From Methanomassiliicoccales archaeon (GTDB taxonomy: Archaea > Thermoplasmatota > Thermoplasmata > Methanomassiliicoccales > UBA472): a DNA stretch of 10,303 nucleotides. Made by a program: the position numbers and the translations under genes. The DNA lies in assembly GCA_025457905.1 (NCBI GenBank), contig JALOTM010000073.1, forward strand, positions 1 to 10,303. Direction: 5' to 3'. A model generated the notes under the pieces. That model saw nothing but the letters and a program-made list of their open reading frames with translations, made no database searches and was not told the origin of the DNA. Every line of letters starts with the position of its first letter. The first letter of the stretch is position 1. Below, piece after piece: positions 1-6,876 of the stretch.

Positions 1-69
1 TATACGATCCAGGAGCTCAAGGTCGCGGTGGCCGCCGCCCTGACCGTTTCGCCTTCCCGGCATGAATGA
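1..69 (+). CDS. C-terminal tail of an unidentified gene (partial)
   Basis: Reading frame 1 is open from the left edge to a TGA at 67-69 and gives about 22 residues, including ELKVAVAAALTV, which would form a short amphipathic helix. Almost every codon ends in G or C, as in the certain genes of this window, and the other two + frames read as Arg/Gly/Pro-rich or stop early. This is why I treat it as the end of a real gene that lies mainly to the left. It is too short to name a family. A chance open frame is the alternative. Confidence 0.4.
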   Translation, partial: YTIQELKVAVAAALTVSPSRHE

Positions 70-85
70 GGCGCAGCACCGCAAT

Positions 86-104
86 TATGATTCTGGTAAT
101 CATA
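86..104. promoter_or_regulatory. Perfect 19-base dyad upstream of ppk (possible operator)
   Basis: TATGATT and AATCATA are perfect inverted copies separated by CTGGT. The site is AT-rich in a GC-rich neighbourhood and lies in the short gap between the upstream gene tail and ppk. It sits about 30 bases upstream of a TATA-like element (136-143), a position typical for an archaeal activator site. It could also act as a repressor site if transcription starts near 110-120. No regulator gene is next to it. Confidence 0.5.
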
Positions 105-135
105 CGCTCGAACTAGTACGTGCCGACAATCCCCA

Positions 136-143
136 TTATATGG
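136..143 (+). promoter_or_regulatory. TATA-like box for the polyP operon
   Basis: TTATATGG resembles the archaeal box A. With the usual spacing of about 25 bases, transcription would start near 160-168 and leave a leader of about 20 bases before the ATG at 186. A GAGTGGG purine stretch (171-177) lies eight bases before that ATG and could pair with 16S rRNA. If this assignment is right, the GTG at 120 cannot be the start of ppk. Confidence 0.35.
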
Positions 144-185
144 GAAATGCAGAAATCATGGGAGCGTAATGAGTGGGACGAAAGC

Positions 186-2318
186 ATGGGGGAAAAGGCA
201 CCGAGGACGTCCGCGAGAGGCAAGGGCAAGTCCATAGAGCTCGGTAGGGGGGAGTGCTACATCAACCGCGAGCTCAGCTCCCTGGAGTTCAATTGGAGGG
301 TGCTAGAGGAGGCCCGCGACGACTACCATCCCCTGCTGGAGAGGGTCAAGTTCCTGGCCATCTGCGGCTCCAACCTGGACGAGTTCTTCATGAGCCGGGT
401 CTCGGACCTGCGACGGCAGATGGTCAGGGGGGTGGCCAAGTACAACGCGGACGGCTTGTCGCCGGCGATGACCATAGACATGGTGCGGGAGAGGCTCGAC
501 CCGTTGCTGGCCGCTCACGCCTCATGCTGGCACGAAGACCTGAGGCCCCGGCTGCACAAGGCGGGCGTGCACGTCCACAAGTGGACGGAGCTCGACGAGA
601 TGCAGAGGGGCAGCCTTCGCCACCTGTTCGAGCAGGAGGTCTATCCCACCCTCACGCCCTTGGCCTTCGACGCGCATCGCCCATTCCCCTTCATATCCAA
701 CATGGCCATAAACCTGGCGCTGAGCATCAGGGGGCCATCCGGGAAGGAGCGCTTCGCCCGGCTGAAGGTGCCCACCTCCACCTTCCCGCGCTTCGTGCGC
801 GTGCCCGGCGAGGGAGGGGATGAGAGGGCGTCGGGGGGCCCCTGCCTCAACTTCATCCTCCTCGAGGACCTGATCTCCTCCAATCTGGACGTCCTGTTCC
901 CTGGCATGGAGGTCCTCGCCTCCTACCCCTTCCGCGTGACGCGCGACGCGGAGATCGAGATCCAGCTCGAGGAGGAGGAGGACATGCTGACCGCCGTGGA
1001 GGAAGGGGTGGAGAGCCGGCGCCTCGGTCCGCCGGTCCGGTTGGAGGTCGAAGCGACCATGCCGGAGGCCATGATCCGCTTGCTCGCCGAGCAGATGGAC
1101 CTGCCCCGGTACCTGGTCTTCCGCCACTCCGCCCCCCTGGCGCTCGCGGACTTCTGGCAGTTGCTCGCCCTGGACAGGCCCGACCTCAAGGACGCGCCCT
1201 TCGCGCAGCATGTCCCCCGCGAACTGGGAGGCCCAGGTCCCATCTTCCCCCATCTCAAGGCCAGGGACCATCTGCTCTTCCATCCCTACGATTCGTTCGC
1301 GCCCGTGGTCACCATGCTTCAGCAGGCGGCCCAGGACCCGGACGTGCTGGCCATCAAGATCACACTGTACCGCATCGACAAGCGTTCGCCCGTGATCGAC
1401 GCCCTCGTCGAGGCGCGCAAGCACGGCAAGCAGGTGGCGGCCGTGGTCGAGCTCAAGGCCAAGTTCGACGAGGAGAACAACATCTCCTATGCCCGGGCCA
1501 TGGAGCAGGAGGGGGTGCACGTGGTCTACGGCCCGGTGGACCTGAAGGTGCATGCCAAGATCTGCCTGGTGGTGCGCAAGGAGCGCTCCGGAATCGTGCG
1601 CTACAGCCACCTTTCCTCGGGCAACTACAACAACGTGACCACTAAGGTCTACGGGGACCTGGGGTACATCACCACCAACCAGGACATCGGCATGGACGTG
1701 TCCAACCTCTTCAACGCGCTCACCGGCTACTCGGACGTCTCCTCCTACCGGAAGCTCCTCGTGGCCCCGACCGGGCTGCGCTATGGCATCCTGGACCGGG
1801 TGCACCGCGAGGTGGAGAGGCACCGGGAGCATGGCGACGGGTACATCGCATGGAAGCTGAACGGATTGCTGGACAAGGACGTCATCAGGGCCTTGTACGA
1901 GGCCTCCCAGGAAGGGGTGCGCATAGACCTCAACGTGAGAGGGCTGTGCGCCCTGCGCCCTGGCATCAAGGGTGTCAGCGATAACATCACCGTCACTTCC
2001 ATTGTCGGTAGGTTCCTGGAACATTCGCGCATCTATTATTTCCACAATGGCGGGCAGGAGGAGGTGCTGCTGGGGAGCAGCGACATGATGCCCCGGAACC
2101 TGGACAAGAGGGTGGAGCTGCTCTTCCCGGTGCAGGACCAAGGCATAAGGGAGGCGCTGGTGAAGGACATACTGGCCAAGCACCTCGCGGACAACGTCAA
2201 GGCGAGGAGGCTGCGCCCGGACGGGACCTACGTGCGGGTCCGGCCCAAGAAAGGCGAGCCCACCATGGACTCGCAGAAATGGTTCGTGACCAACAGGGGC
2301 GCCTGGCATGAGAGATGA
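186..2318 (+). CDS. ppk1: Polyphosphate kinase PPK1
   Basis: PPK1 reversibly transfers the terminal phosphate of ATP to inorganic polyphosphate through a phosphohistidine intermediate. From ATG 186 the protein has 710 residues, close to the usual ~690. The N-terminal domain starts with the typical YINREL...FN.RVLEEA and SNLDEFF.SR motifs. The phospholipase D-like catalytic half has LYRID, VVELKAKFDEE, then DLKVHAK with the phosphoacceptor His at 456, SSGNYN, and FLEHSRIYYF with the second conserved His at 613, followed by SSDMMPRNLD and the DNVKAR tail. I chose ATG 186 because the 22 codons from the alternative GTG at 120 are poorer in G/C at third positions, lie upstream of the conserved domain, and would overlap the TATA-like element. 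The 3' end overlaps the next gene by 11 bases, so the two are probably co-translated. Confidence 0.97.
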   Translation: MGEKAPRTSARGKGKSIELGRGECYINRELSSLEFNWRVLEEARDDYHPLLERVKFLAICGSNLDEFFMSRVSDLRRQMVRGVAKYNADGLSPAMTIDMVRERLDPLLAAHASCWHEDLRPRLHKAGVHVHKWTELDEMQRGSLRHLFEQEVYPTLTPLAFDAHRPFPFISNMAINLALSIRGPSGKERFARLKVPTSTFPRFVRVPGEGGDERASGGPCLNFILLEDLISSNLDVLFPGMEVLASYPFRVTRDAEIEIQLEEEEDMLTAVEEGVESRRLGPPVRLEVEATMPEAMIRLLAEQMDLPRYLVFRHSAPLALADFWQLLALDRPDLKDAPFAQHVPRELGGPGPIFPHLKARDHLLFHPYDSFAPVVTMLQQAAQDPDVLAIKITLYRIDKRSPVIDALVEARKHGKQVAAVVELKAKFDEENNISYARAMEQEGVHVVYGPVDLKVHAKICLVVRKERSGIVRYSHLSSGNYNNVTTKVYGDLGYITTNQDIGMDVSNLFNALTGYSDVSSYRKLLVAPTGLRYGILDRVHREVERHREHGDGYIAWKLNGLLDKDVIRALYEASQEGVRIDLNVRGLCALRPGIKGVSDNITVTSIVGRFLEHSRIYYFHNGGQEEVLLGSSDMMPRNLDKRVELLFPVQDQGIREALVKDILAKHLADNVKARRLRPDGTYVRVRPKKGEPTMDSQKWFVTNRGAWHER

Positions 2319-4593
2319 GCCCGAAGCCTCATGGCAGCGTCTCTGCCGAACCACCCTGCTGCCCCTGATCGATGCGCTGCAGAAGGAGGCGGAGGGGGCC
2401 AGAACCAGGGAGGACGTGGAGAACGTTCACCGGATGCGTGTGGCCTCACGGCGCACTCGCTCCGCCCTGGAGGTCTTCAAGGACTGCCTGCCGCGCAAGG
2501 CCCGCCGGACCTGGAGGAAGGACATGAAGGCCCTGACCCGCGCCCTGGGGGCGGCCCGCGACGCGGATGTCCAGATAGAATACCTGAAGGAGCTGCGGGG
2601 ACGTGCCCCCCCTGACTCCCTGCCAGGCATCGACTTCGCTCTGGACCTGAAGGAGCGGCACAGGGACGACCTCCAGGGCCCCCTGGTCAATTCCTTGGAG
2701 GAGCTGGAGGAGGGGTCCGTCCTCGAGAGGATGCGCTCCTACCTCCAGGACCTGCCTGAGGTGGGGACCGATTGGGGGAGCTACCCCTACGCCCAGGCCG
2801 TCAAATTGATCAGAGGTCGCATCCAGGACCTCGTTTCCCGGGAAGGCTGCGTGCATCGGGAGGAGGCCATCGAGGAGCATCATTCCATGCGCATCTCCGC
2901 CAAGAGGCTGCGCTACAGCTTGGAGATCTTCCGGCCCCTCTTCGAGGATGGCCTGAAGGGGGCCCTGTCGCTCATCAAGGAGATGCAGGAGAAGCTGGGC
3001 GACATGCACGATTGCGACGTCTGGGCCGCAGATATGGAGGCGACCGACGGCCTTCTGAGGGATGGAAGGATGGCCCTCCCCCCTGACCTCGCCCCGCAGG
3101 AAATCCTACCAGGCCTGGAGCTGGTCCGCAGCGACCGGGCGGCCTGGCGCAAGCAGTCCTACCGGGAGTTCGTGTCCCTGTGGGACGCCATGCTCAAGGA
3201 TGATGCCCTTGGATCGCTGCAGAGGAGACTGGAGGACGCGGCCGGGGAGGTGCACGACCTGACGGCCCGGGCCATCGAGAAGCTGGAGGGCTCTCCCGGG
3301 ACGGTGGTCGCGGTGCTGGGCGACGTGCATGGAAACACCCTCGCCCTGCAGGCGGTCCTGGAGGACGCGACGCGCCATGGGGCCCAGGTCATACTGAACA
3401 CCGGGGACGTGCTCGGCCCCTTCGGTGACCCTGAGGGGGCGGTCAGAGCGATCCGCTCCAGGCCCTCGTTGAGCGTGGCCGGCAACTTCGACCTGAAGGT
3501 CCTGCGCGCGAGGGAGGATATAGGGGGCGAGGAGGACGAGACCCTCGGCTACTCGGCAGAGGGGCTCTCGCAGGAGAGCAGGTCCTGGCTGTTGGACCTC
3601 CCTGAGGCGATGCGCCTGGAATGGGGAGGGAGGGTGCTCCTCATGGTCCATGGCAGCCCTGATTCCATGACCGAGAAGCTGGAGATGGGGACGAGCGAGA
3701 CGAGGCTGGGGGAGCTGGCAAGATCCGCGGGAGCGGACATCATCGTCAGCGGGCACTCCCATCGGCCCATGTACCGCCGTTGCGGGAAGGTGCGCTTCCT
3801 CAACCCGGGCTCGGTGGGCAGGCAGGTGGACGGCAACCCTCGTGCGTCCTACGCCCTCCTGAGCATGAGGCCCCTCCGCGTGAGTTTGAGGCGGGTCGAT
3901 TATGACCTGGAGATGGCCACTAGGGCCATCCGGGAGCGCGGTCGGCCGGAATGGCTTGCCCAGGCGTTGCACCGGGCTCGGGCCGAACCGTCCGAGGCGA
4001 GGAAGGACCTGGAGTCTAGGTTCCTGCAGACCACGAAGGTGTACCGCTCCTACCTGGGCGAGGACGCTCACACGGAGCAGGTGATCCGCCTGTCGACGAT
4101 GCTCTTCGGCTGCATGGCAGGCGAGCTGGGGTTGGGCACCAAGGACCTCTTCCTCCTCCGCTGCGCCGCGGCCTTGCACGACATCGGATGGACGGAAGGA
4201 GGGCCAGGCCATCACAAGATGTCCCTCCGAATGATCATGGAGGATTACGACCTGCCCTTCGACCCCAAGGAAAGGAGGATGGTGGCGGCCGTGGCCCGCT
4301 ACCATCGCAAGGCACAGCCGAAAGGCTCGCACGCGCTCGTCTCCACCATGGGCAGGGCGGAGAGGAGGAGGCTGGAGGCGCTCGCCTCCCTGTTGCGCCT
4401 GGCCGATGGGCTGGACTCCTCCCACGGGGGAAAGGTGCGGAGGCTCGGATGCGAGGTCACCTCCGACAAGATAATCTTGCGATGCGACGTTACCGGTCCC
4501 ATCGAGATGGAAGAGAGGGATGCGCACAAGAAAGGCGACCTGATCCAGATGGTCCTAGGCCGCAGCCTCGAGATCCATTGGGACGTGGGCTGA
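2308..4593 (+). CDS. CHAD - calcineurin-like phosphoesterase - Ppx-type HD fusion protein
   Basis: This 761-residue protein has three domains in one uninterrupted frame. Residues ~8-310 form a CHAD domain, a helical polyP-binding module, with both half-repeats visible: VHRMRVASRRTRSAL at 40-54, HSMRISAKRLRYSLE at 192-206, and LGDMHDCDVW near 230. Residues ~330-535 are an MJ0936/YfcE-like metallophosphoesterase with all metal motifs: GDVHGN (338-343), GD (366-367), GNFD (392-395), VHG (His448) and GHSH (482-485). Residues ~572-761 match the C-terminal HD domain of Ppx/GppA, with His588, LHDIG (His624-Asp625), His635/636, YHRK (His666) and LADGLDSSH (Asp700). No signal peptide or membrane segment is seen, so it should be cytosolic. 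It starts inside the end of ppk and its TGA overlaps the next ATG (TGATG). Placement between polyP synthase and exopolyphosphatase suggests a polyP- or nucleotide-hydrolysing protein tethered to polyP; substrates are unknown. Confidence 0.93.
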   Translation: MRDEPEASWQRLCRTTLLPLIDALQKEAEGARTREDVENVHRMRVASRRTRSALEVFKDCLPRKARRTWRKDMKALTRALGAARDADVQIEYLKELRGRAPPDSLPGIDFALDLKERHRDDLQGPLVNSLEELEEGSVLERMRSYLQDLPEVGTDWGSYPYAQAVKLIRGRIQDLVSREGCVHREEAIEEHHSMRISAKRLRYSLEIFRPLFEDGLKGALSLIKEMQEKLGDMHDCDVWAADMEATDGLLRDGRMALPPDLAPQEILPGLELVRSDRAAWRKQSYREFVSLWDAMLKDDALGSLQRRLEDAAGEVHDLTARAIEKLEGSPGTVVAVLGDVHGNTLALQAVLEDATRHGAQVILNTGDVLGPFGDPEGAVRAIRSRPSLSVAGNFDLKVLRAREDIGGEEDETLGYSAEGLSQESRSWLLDLPEAMRLEWGGRVLLMVHGSPDSMTEKLEMGTSETRLGELARSAGADIIVSGHSHRPMYRRCGKVRFLNPGSVGRQVDGNPRASYALLSMRPLRVSLRRVDYDLEMATRAIRERGRPEWLAQALHRARAEPSEARKDLESRFLQTTKVYRSYLGEDAHTEQVIRLSTMLFGCMAGELGLGTKDLFLLRCAAALHDIGWTEGGPGHHKMSLRMIMEDYDLPFDPKERRMVAAVARYHRKAQPKGSHALVSTMGRAERRRLEALASLLRLADGLDSSHGGKVRRLGCEVTSDKIILRCDVTGPIEMEERDAHKKGDLIQMVLGRSLEIHWDVG

Positions 4594-4688
4594 TGGGCTT
4601 CGAGGGCAAGGTAGTCTCCTTCATCGACATCGGCACCAATTCCATACGCACCTCGGTGGTGCGGCTCAACCCCAACTATTCGTATTCA
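4593..4688 (+). pseudogene. ppx: N-terminal fragment of ppx, out of frame with the rest
   Basis: ATG 4593 overlaps the stop of the previous gene (TGATG) and begins VVSFIDIGTNSIRTSVVRL, the first phosphate-binding strand and loop of Ppx/GppA (ASKHA fold). The frame is convincing up to about NPNYSYS (~4688). After that it turns into Ser/Arg/Pro/Trp-rich nonsense and ends only at 4860-4862. The true continuation (FTVCKRFVEMGKAFGAEEF) is in another frame from ~4685. The usual ~35 residues between these two parts are missing, so this is a deletion of a length not divisible by three, either in the genome or in the assembly. The exact junction cannot be fixed from one sequence. Confidence 0.75.
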
Positions 4689-4705
4689 CCGTCTGCAAGC
4701 GCTTC

Positions 4706-6079
4706 GTGGAGATGGGGAAGGCCTTCGGGGCCGAGGAGTTCGTTGCCGTGGCCACCTCCGCCACGCGCGAGGCCCACAACCAATCCCATTTCCTGGAGCG
4801 GCTCAGGAAGGAGGCGGGGCTGGAGGTCAGCGTCATATCCGGGAGGGAGGAGGCCAGGCTGATCTTCCTTGGGGTCTCGTCCGGCTATCATCTCGAGGAC
4901 CGGCTGGCGATATTCATCGACGTCGGCGGGGGCAGCACGGAGGTCTCGGTGGGAAACCAGGCAGAGCCCGTCTACCTGGACTCCCTCAAGCTGGGGGCCA
5001 TCCGCCTGAGCGGGCTGTTCATGGTGGAGGGGGAGAAGGGACCGGTCTACCCGGAGAAGTACGCGCAGATGAAGAGGTCCGTGCGCACCGAGGTGGTTCG
5101 GACGGTGCAGAGGGTCAGGAGCTATGGGGCCAAGACCGCGGTGGGCACCTCAGGGACCATCATCAACCTGTACGAGGTGGCCGCCCGCAACTTCAATGGC
5201 GCTGTTGGGAAGGAGCCCGCCCTCTCCCTGACCAAGCTTAAGAAGACCATCGCCATGCTCTGCTCCCTGGACCTGAAGGAGAGGAGGGAGGTCCCAGGCA
5301 TCAACCCCGAGAGGGCGGACATCATCATCGGGGGCGCGGCCATCCTCGAGACGCTTATGGAGGAGCTGGAGATCGACGAGATCAAGATATCGGAGCGCGG
5401 CCTGCTCGATGGCATGCTGGTCGATCACCTCTCGCGGATCGAGGGCTTTCCCAGCCATCAGAAGATGTCGGTGCGCGAGCGCAGCGCGCTGCAGCTAGGG
5501 CGCTCCTGCAACCTGGACGAGGTGCATGCCAACACCATAGTCCGCCTCACCCTGGAGATGTTCGACAGCGCCAAGGAGGAGGGGCTGCACCATTTCGGGC
5601 CGAAGGAGAGGGAGCTGCTCCGTTACGCCGCCTACCTGCATGATATCGGTGACTTCATCTCCTTCTCCAACCACCACCTGCACTCCTATTATATCGTGCG
5701 CAACGCCGAGCTGCTGGGCTTCGACCAGGGAGAGATAGAGGCCATGGCCTACCTGGTCAAGTACCACCGCAGGAAGTCCCTGGGGAGGAAGAGCGTGGAC
5801 CAGGAGGGTCTCGACCTCCGTGTCCAGAAGATGGTCATGACGCTGTCGGGCTTTCTCAGGCTGGCCGAGGCCTTGGACCGAAGCCACTGCGGGCTCATCG
5901 ACCACGCCCGCTTCATCAACGCCACAGATAAGGAGGCTGTATTGGAGGTCGCCGCCAACGGCGATTGCCAGTTGGAGCTGTGGGGGGTAGAGTCGCAGGC
6001 CAAGGGGTTCAGGAAGACCTTCGACCGGGATCTGCGCATACGCTTCCGCATGTCCACGGCCACCGATGGCGCTCCCTAG
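4706..6079 (+). CDS. ppx: Exopolyphosphatase (Ppx/GppA family), main body, 5' end disrupted
   Basis: Ppx removes phosphates one by one from the end of polyP; relatives hydrolyse pppGpp. The 457 codons from GTG 4706 hold most of the enzyme: VAVATSATREA, ISGREEARL with the catalytic-Glu region (Glu48/49), the second phosphate loop DVGGGSTEV (from Asp72), GTSGTI, and a C-terminal HD domain with LHDIGD (His312-Asp313), the His cluster NHHLHS, KYHRRK and LAEALDRSH (388-394). The listed GTG is only the first start codon in this frame and lies within a helix of the family fold. The natural start is ATG 4593, now in a different frame. As written, the product would lack the first phosphate-binding loop and is probably inactive. 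If the break is an assembly error, this is an ordinary ppx spanning 4593-6079. Its HD domain is a paralogue of the C-terminal domain of the gene upstream. Confidence 0.88.
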   Translation: MEMGKAFGAEEFVAVATSATREAHNQSHFLERLRKEAGLEVSVISGREEARLIFLGVSSGYHLEDRLAIFIDVGGGSTEVSVGNQAEPVYLDSLKLGAIRLSGLFMVEGEKGPVYPEKYAQMKRSVRTEVVRTVQRVRSYGAKTAVGTSGTIINLYEVAARNFNGAVGKEPALSLTKLKKTIAMLCSLDLKERREVPGINPERADIIIGGAAILETLMEELEIDEIKISERGLLDGMLVDHLSRIEGFPSHQKMSVRERSALQLGRSCNLDEVHANTIVRLTLEMFDSAKEEGLHHFGPKERELLRYAAYLHDIGDFISFSNHHLHSYYIVRNAELLGFDQGEIEAMAYLVKYHRRKSLGRKSVDQEGLDLRVQKMVMTLSGFLRLAEALDRSHCGLIDHARFINATDKEAVLEVAANGDCQLELWGVESQAKGFRKTFDRDLRIRFRMSTATDGAP

Positions 6080-6102
6080 CGGGAAGGATTATCTAGGGGC
6101 TG

Positions 6103-6573
6103 ATGCCCTGGAAGGCCGAGATCATGCCCTTGGAGGAGTACAAGGCCAAGAGGGACTTCCGCAGGACCCGGGAACCTGAGGGCCAAGCTGGCGGGGTGGA
6201 GGAGGAGATCTTCGTCGTTCAGGAGCACCATGCCTCTCACCTTCACTACGACTTCCGCCTCTCGCTCGACGGGGTCCTGAAGAGCTGGGCCGTCCCCAAG
6301 GGCGTCCCCGAGGAGAAGGACACAAGGAGGCTGGCGGTGCAGACCGAGGACCATCCCCTGGAGTATGCTAGCTTCGAGGGCACCATCCCCAAGGGCGAGT
6401 ACGGGGCAGGAGAGGTCCGCATCTGGGACAAAGGGCGCTTCCAGCTGAAGGAGCGTTCAGCTGACAAGCTGGTCTTCGTGCTGGAGGGGGAGAGACTGAG
6501 GGGGGCCTACGCTTTGGTGCGCTTCCGTGGTCAGGAGAAGCAGGCCAAGAACTGGCTGATCATGAAGCTGTAG
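6103..6573 (+). CDS. Stand-alone LigD-type DNA 3'-phosphoesterase
   Basis: The family trims 3'-phosphates and 3'-ribonucleotides from DNA ends before ligation. In many bacteria it is the N-terminal module of ligase LigD; single-domain versions are known in archaea such as Korarchaeum. The 156-residue protein has the full signature: FVVQEHHASHLHYDFRL with His42, His48, Asp50 and Arg52, then SWAVPKG, EDHPLEY with His84 and Tyr88, FEGTIPKGEYGAGEV, and WLIMKL at the end. There is no ligase or primase domain, and no Ku gene lies in the window. It follows ppx by 23 bases on the same strand, so it is probably the last gene of the polyP operon. ATG 6124 is an alternative start: it follows a GGAAGG eight bases upstream and begins MPLEEYKAKRDF, close to the usual N-terminus of this family. 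Confidence 0.94.
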   Translation: MPWKAEIMPLEEYKAKRDFRRTREPEGQAGGVEEEIFVVQEHHASHLHYDFRLSLDGVLKSWAVPKGVPEEKDTRRLAVQTEDHPLEYASFEGTIPKGEYGAGEVRIWDKGRFQLKERSADKLVFVLEGERLRGAYALVRFRGQEKQAKNWLIMKL

Positions 6574-6583
6574 CTCCCGCTCG

Positions 6584-6617
6584 TAAGAAAGGAAAAGAAG
6601 AAGATAGAAAGTAAGAG
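6584..6617 (-). terminator. Pyrimidine-rich stop region after the small - strand gene
   Basis: The + strand is almost pure purine here, so the - strand transcript reads a U/C-rich tract with runs such as CTTCTTCTTTTCC just after the stop of the gene at 6637-6855. Archaeal transcription often ends in such U-rich tracts without a hairpin. The same short convergent gap must also stop the polyP operon coming from the left, for which no clear signal is seen. Confidence 0.4.
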
Positions 6618-6636
6618 GATTGAGGCGTTTGGAGGA

Positions 6637-6855
6637 TCACTTCTTCATTATCTTCATCCAGCCGCCGCTCTCGAAGACCGCGAGGCCCCTCTTGCTGAGG
6701 GTCTTCTCGAACTCGTCCCAGTTGACGATCTCGAGGCGAGCGTTGTTCCCCTTCGTGAATTGCACACCGTCGGTGCCCTTAACACGGCCGGGCTTTAGTC
6801 CCTTCTTCTTAGCGATCTCCTTGGCCTTGTCGAGGCTGATTTTCTCCATCACCAA
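6637..6855 (-). CDS. Small basic conserved protein of unknown function
   Basis: The product is 70-72 residues, rich in lysine and without a signal peptide or membrane segment. It opens with a predicted helix (SLDKAKEIAKKKGLKPGRVK), continues with GTDGVQFTKGNNARLEIVNW, then a second helix (WDEFEKTLSKRG) and a final strand (LAVFESGGWMKIMKK). The pattern looks like a compact alpha/beta domain. From memory, similar short proteins occur in other prokaryotes, but I know no function; nucleic-acid binding is only a guess from the charge. Three start codons follow each other: TTG 6855, GTG 6852 and ATG 6849. The AGGAGGG site fits TTG best (7 bases) but the others remain possible. It stands alone with its own promoter, inverted repeat and terminator. 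Confidence 0.8.
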   Translation of the reverse strand: MVMEKISLDKAKEIAKKKGLKPGRVKGTDGVQFTKGNNARLEIVNWDEFEKTLSKRGLAVFESGGWMKIMKK

Positions 6856-6862
6856 AGGCTAT

Positions 6863-6869
6863 CCCTCCT
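6863..6869 (-). promoter_or_regulatory. Strong ribosome binding site of the small - strand gene
   Basis: AGGAGGG on the - strand is a near-perfect match to the 16S rRNA tail. It lies 7 bases before TTG 6855, 10 before GTG 6852 and 13 before ATG 6849. The usual spacing of 5-10 bases argues for TTG or GTG rather than the ATG. Confidence 0.6.
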
Positions 6870-6876
6870 GTCAATT

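Noticed and set aside
20..103. Short - strand frame beginning ATG at 103 (about 28 codons, Arg/Pro-rich end)
   Set aside because: Too short, overlaps the better + strand tail and the dyad, and has no ribosome binding site.
522..2354. 610-codon open frame on the - strand opposite ppk
   Set aside because: It lies opposite a certain PPK1 gene, its product is a His/Val/Gln/Leu-rich composition typical of an antisense frame in GC-rich DNA, and it shows no family motif.
3106..4527. 473-codon open frame on the - strand opposite the CHAD fusion gene
   Set aside because: It is the mirror of strong codon bias on the + strand: low complexity, no domain, no start signals.
4660..4700. Programmed ribosomal frameshift in ppx
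   Set aside because: No canonical slippery heptamer is visible, and a frameshift would not restore the ~30-40 residues that are missing, so deletion or assembly error fits better.
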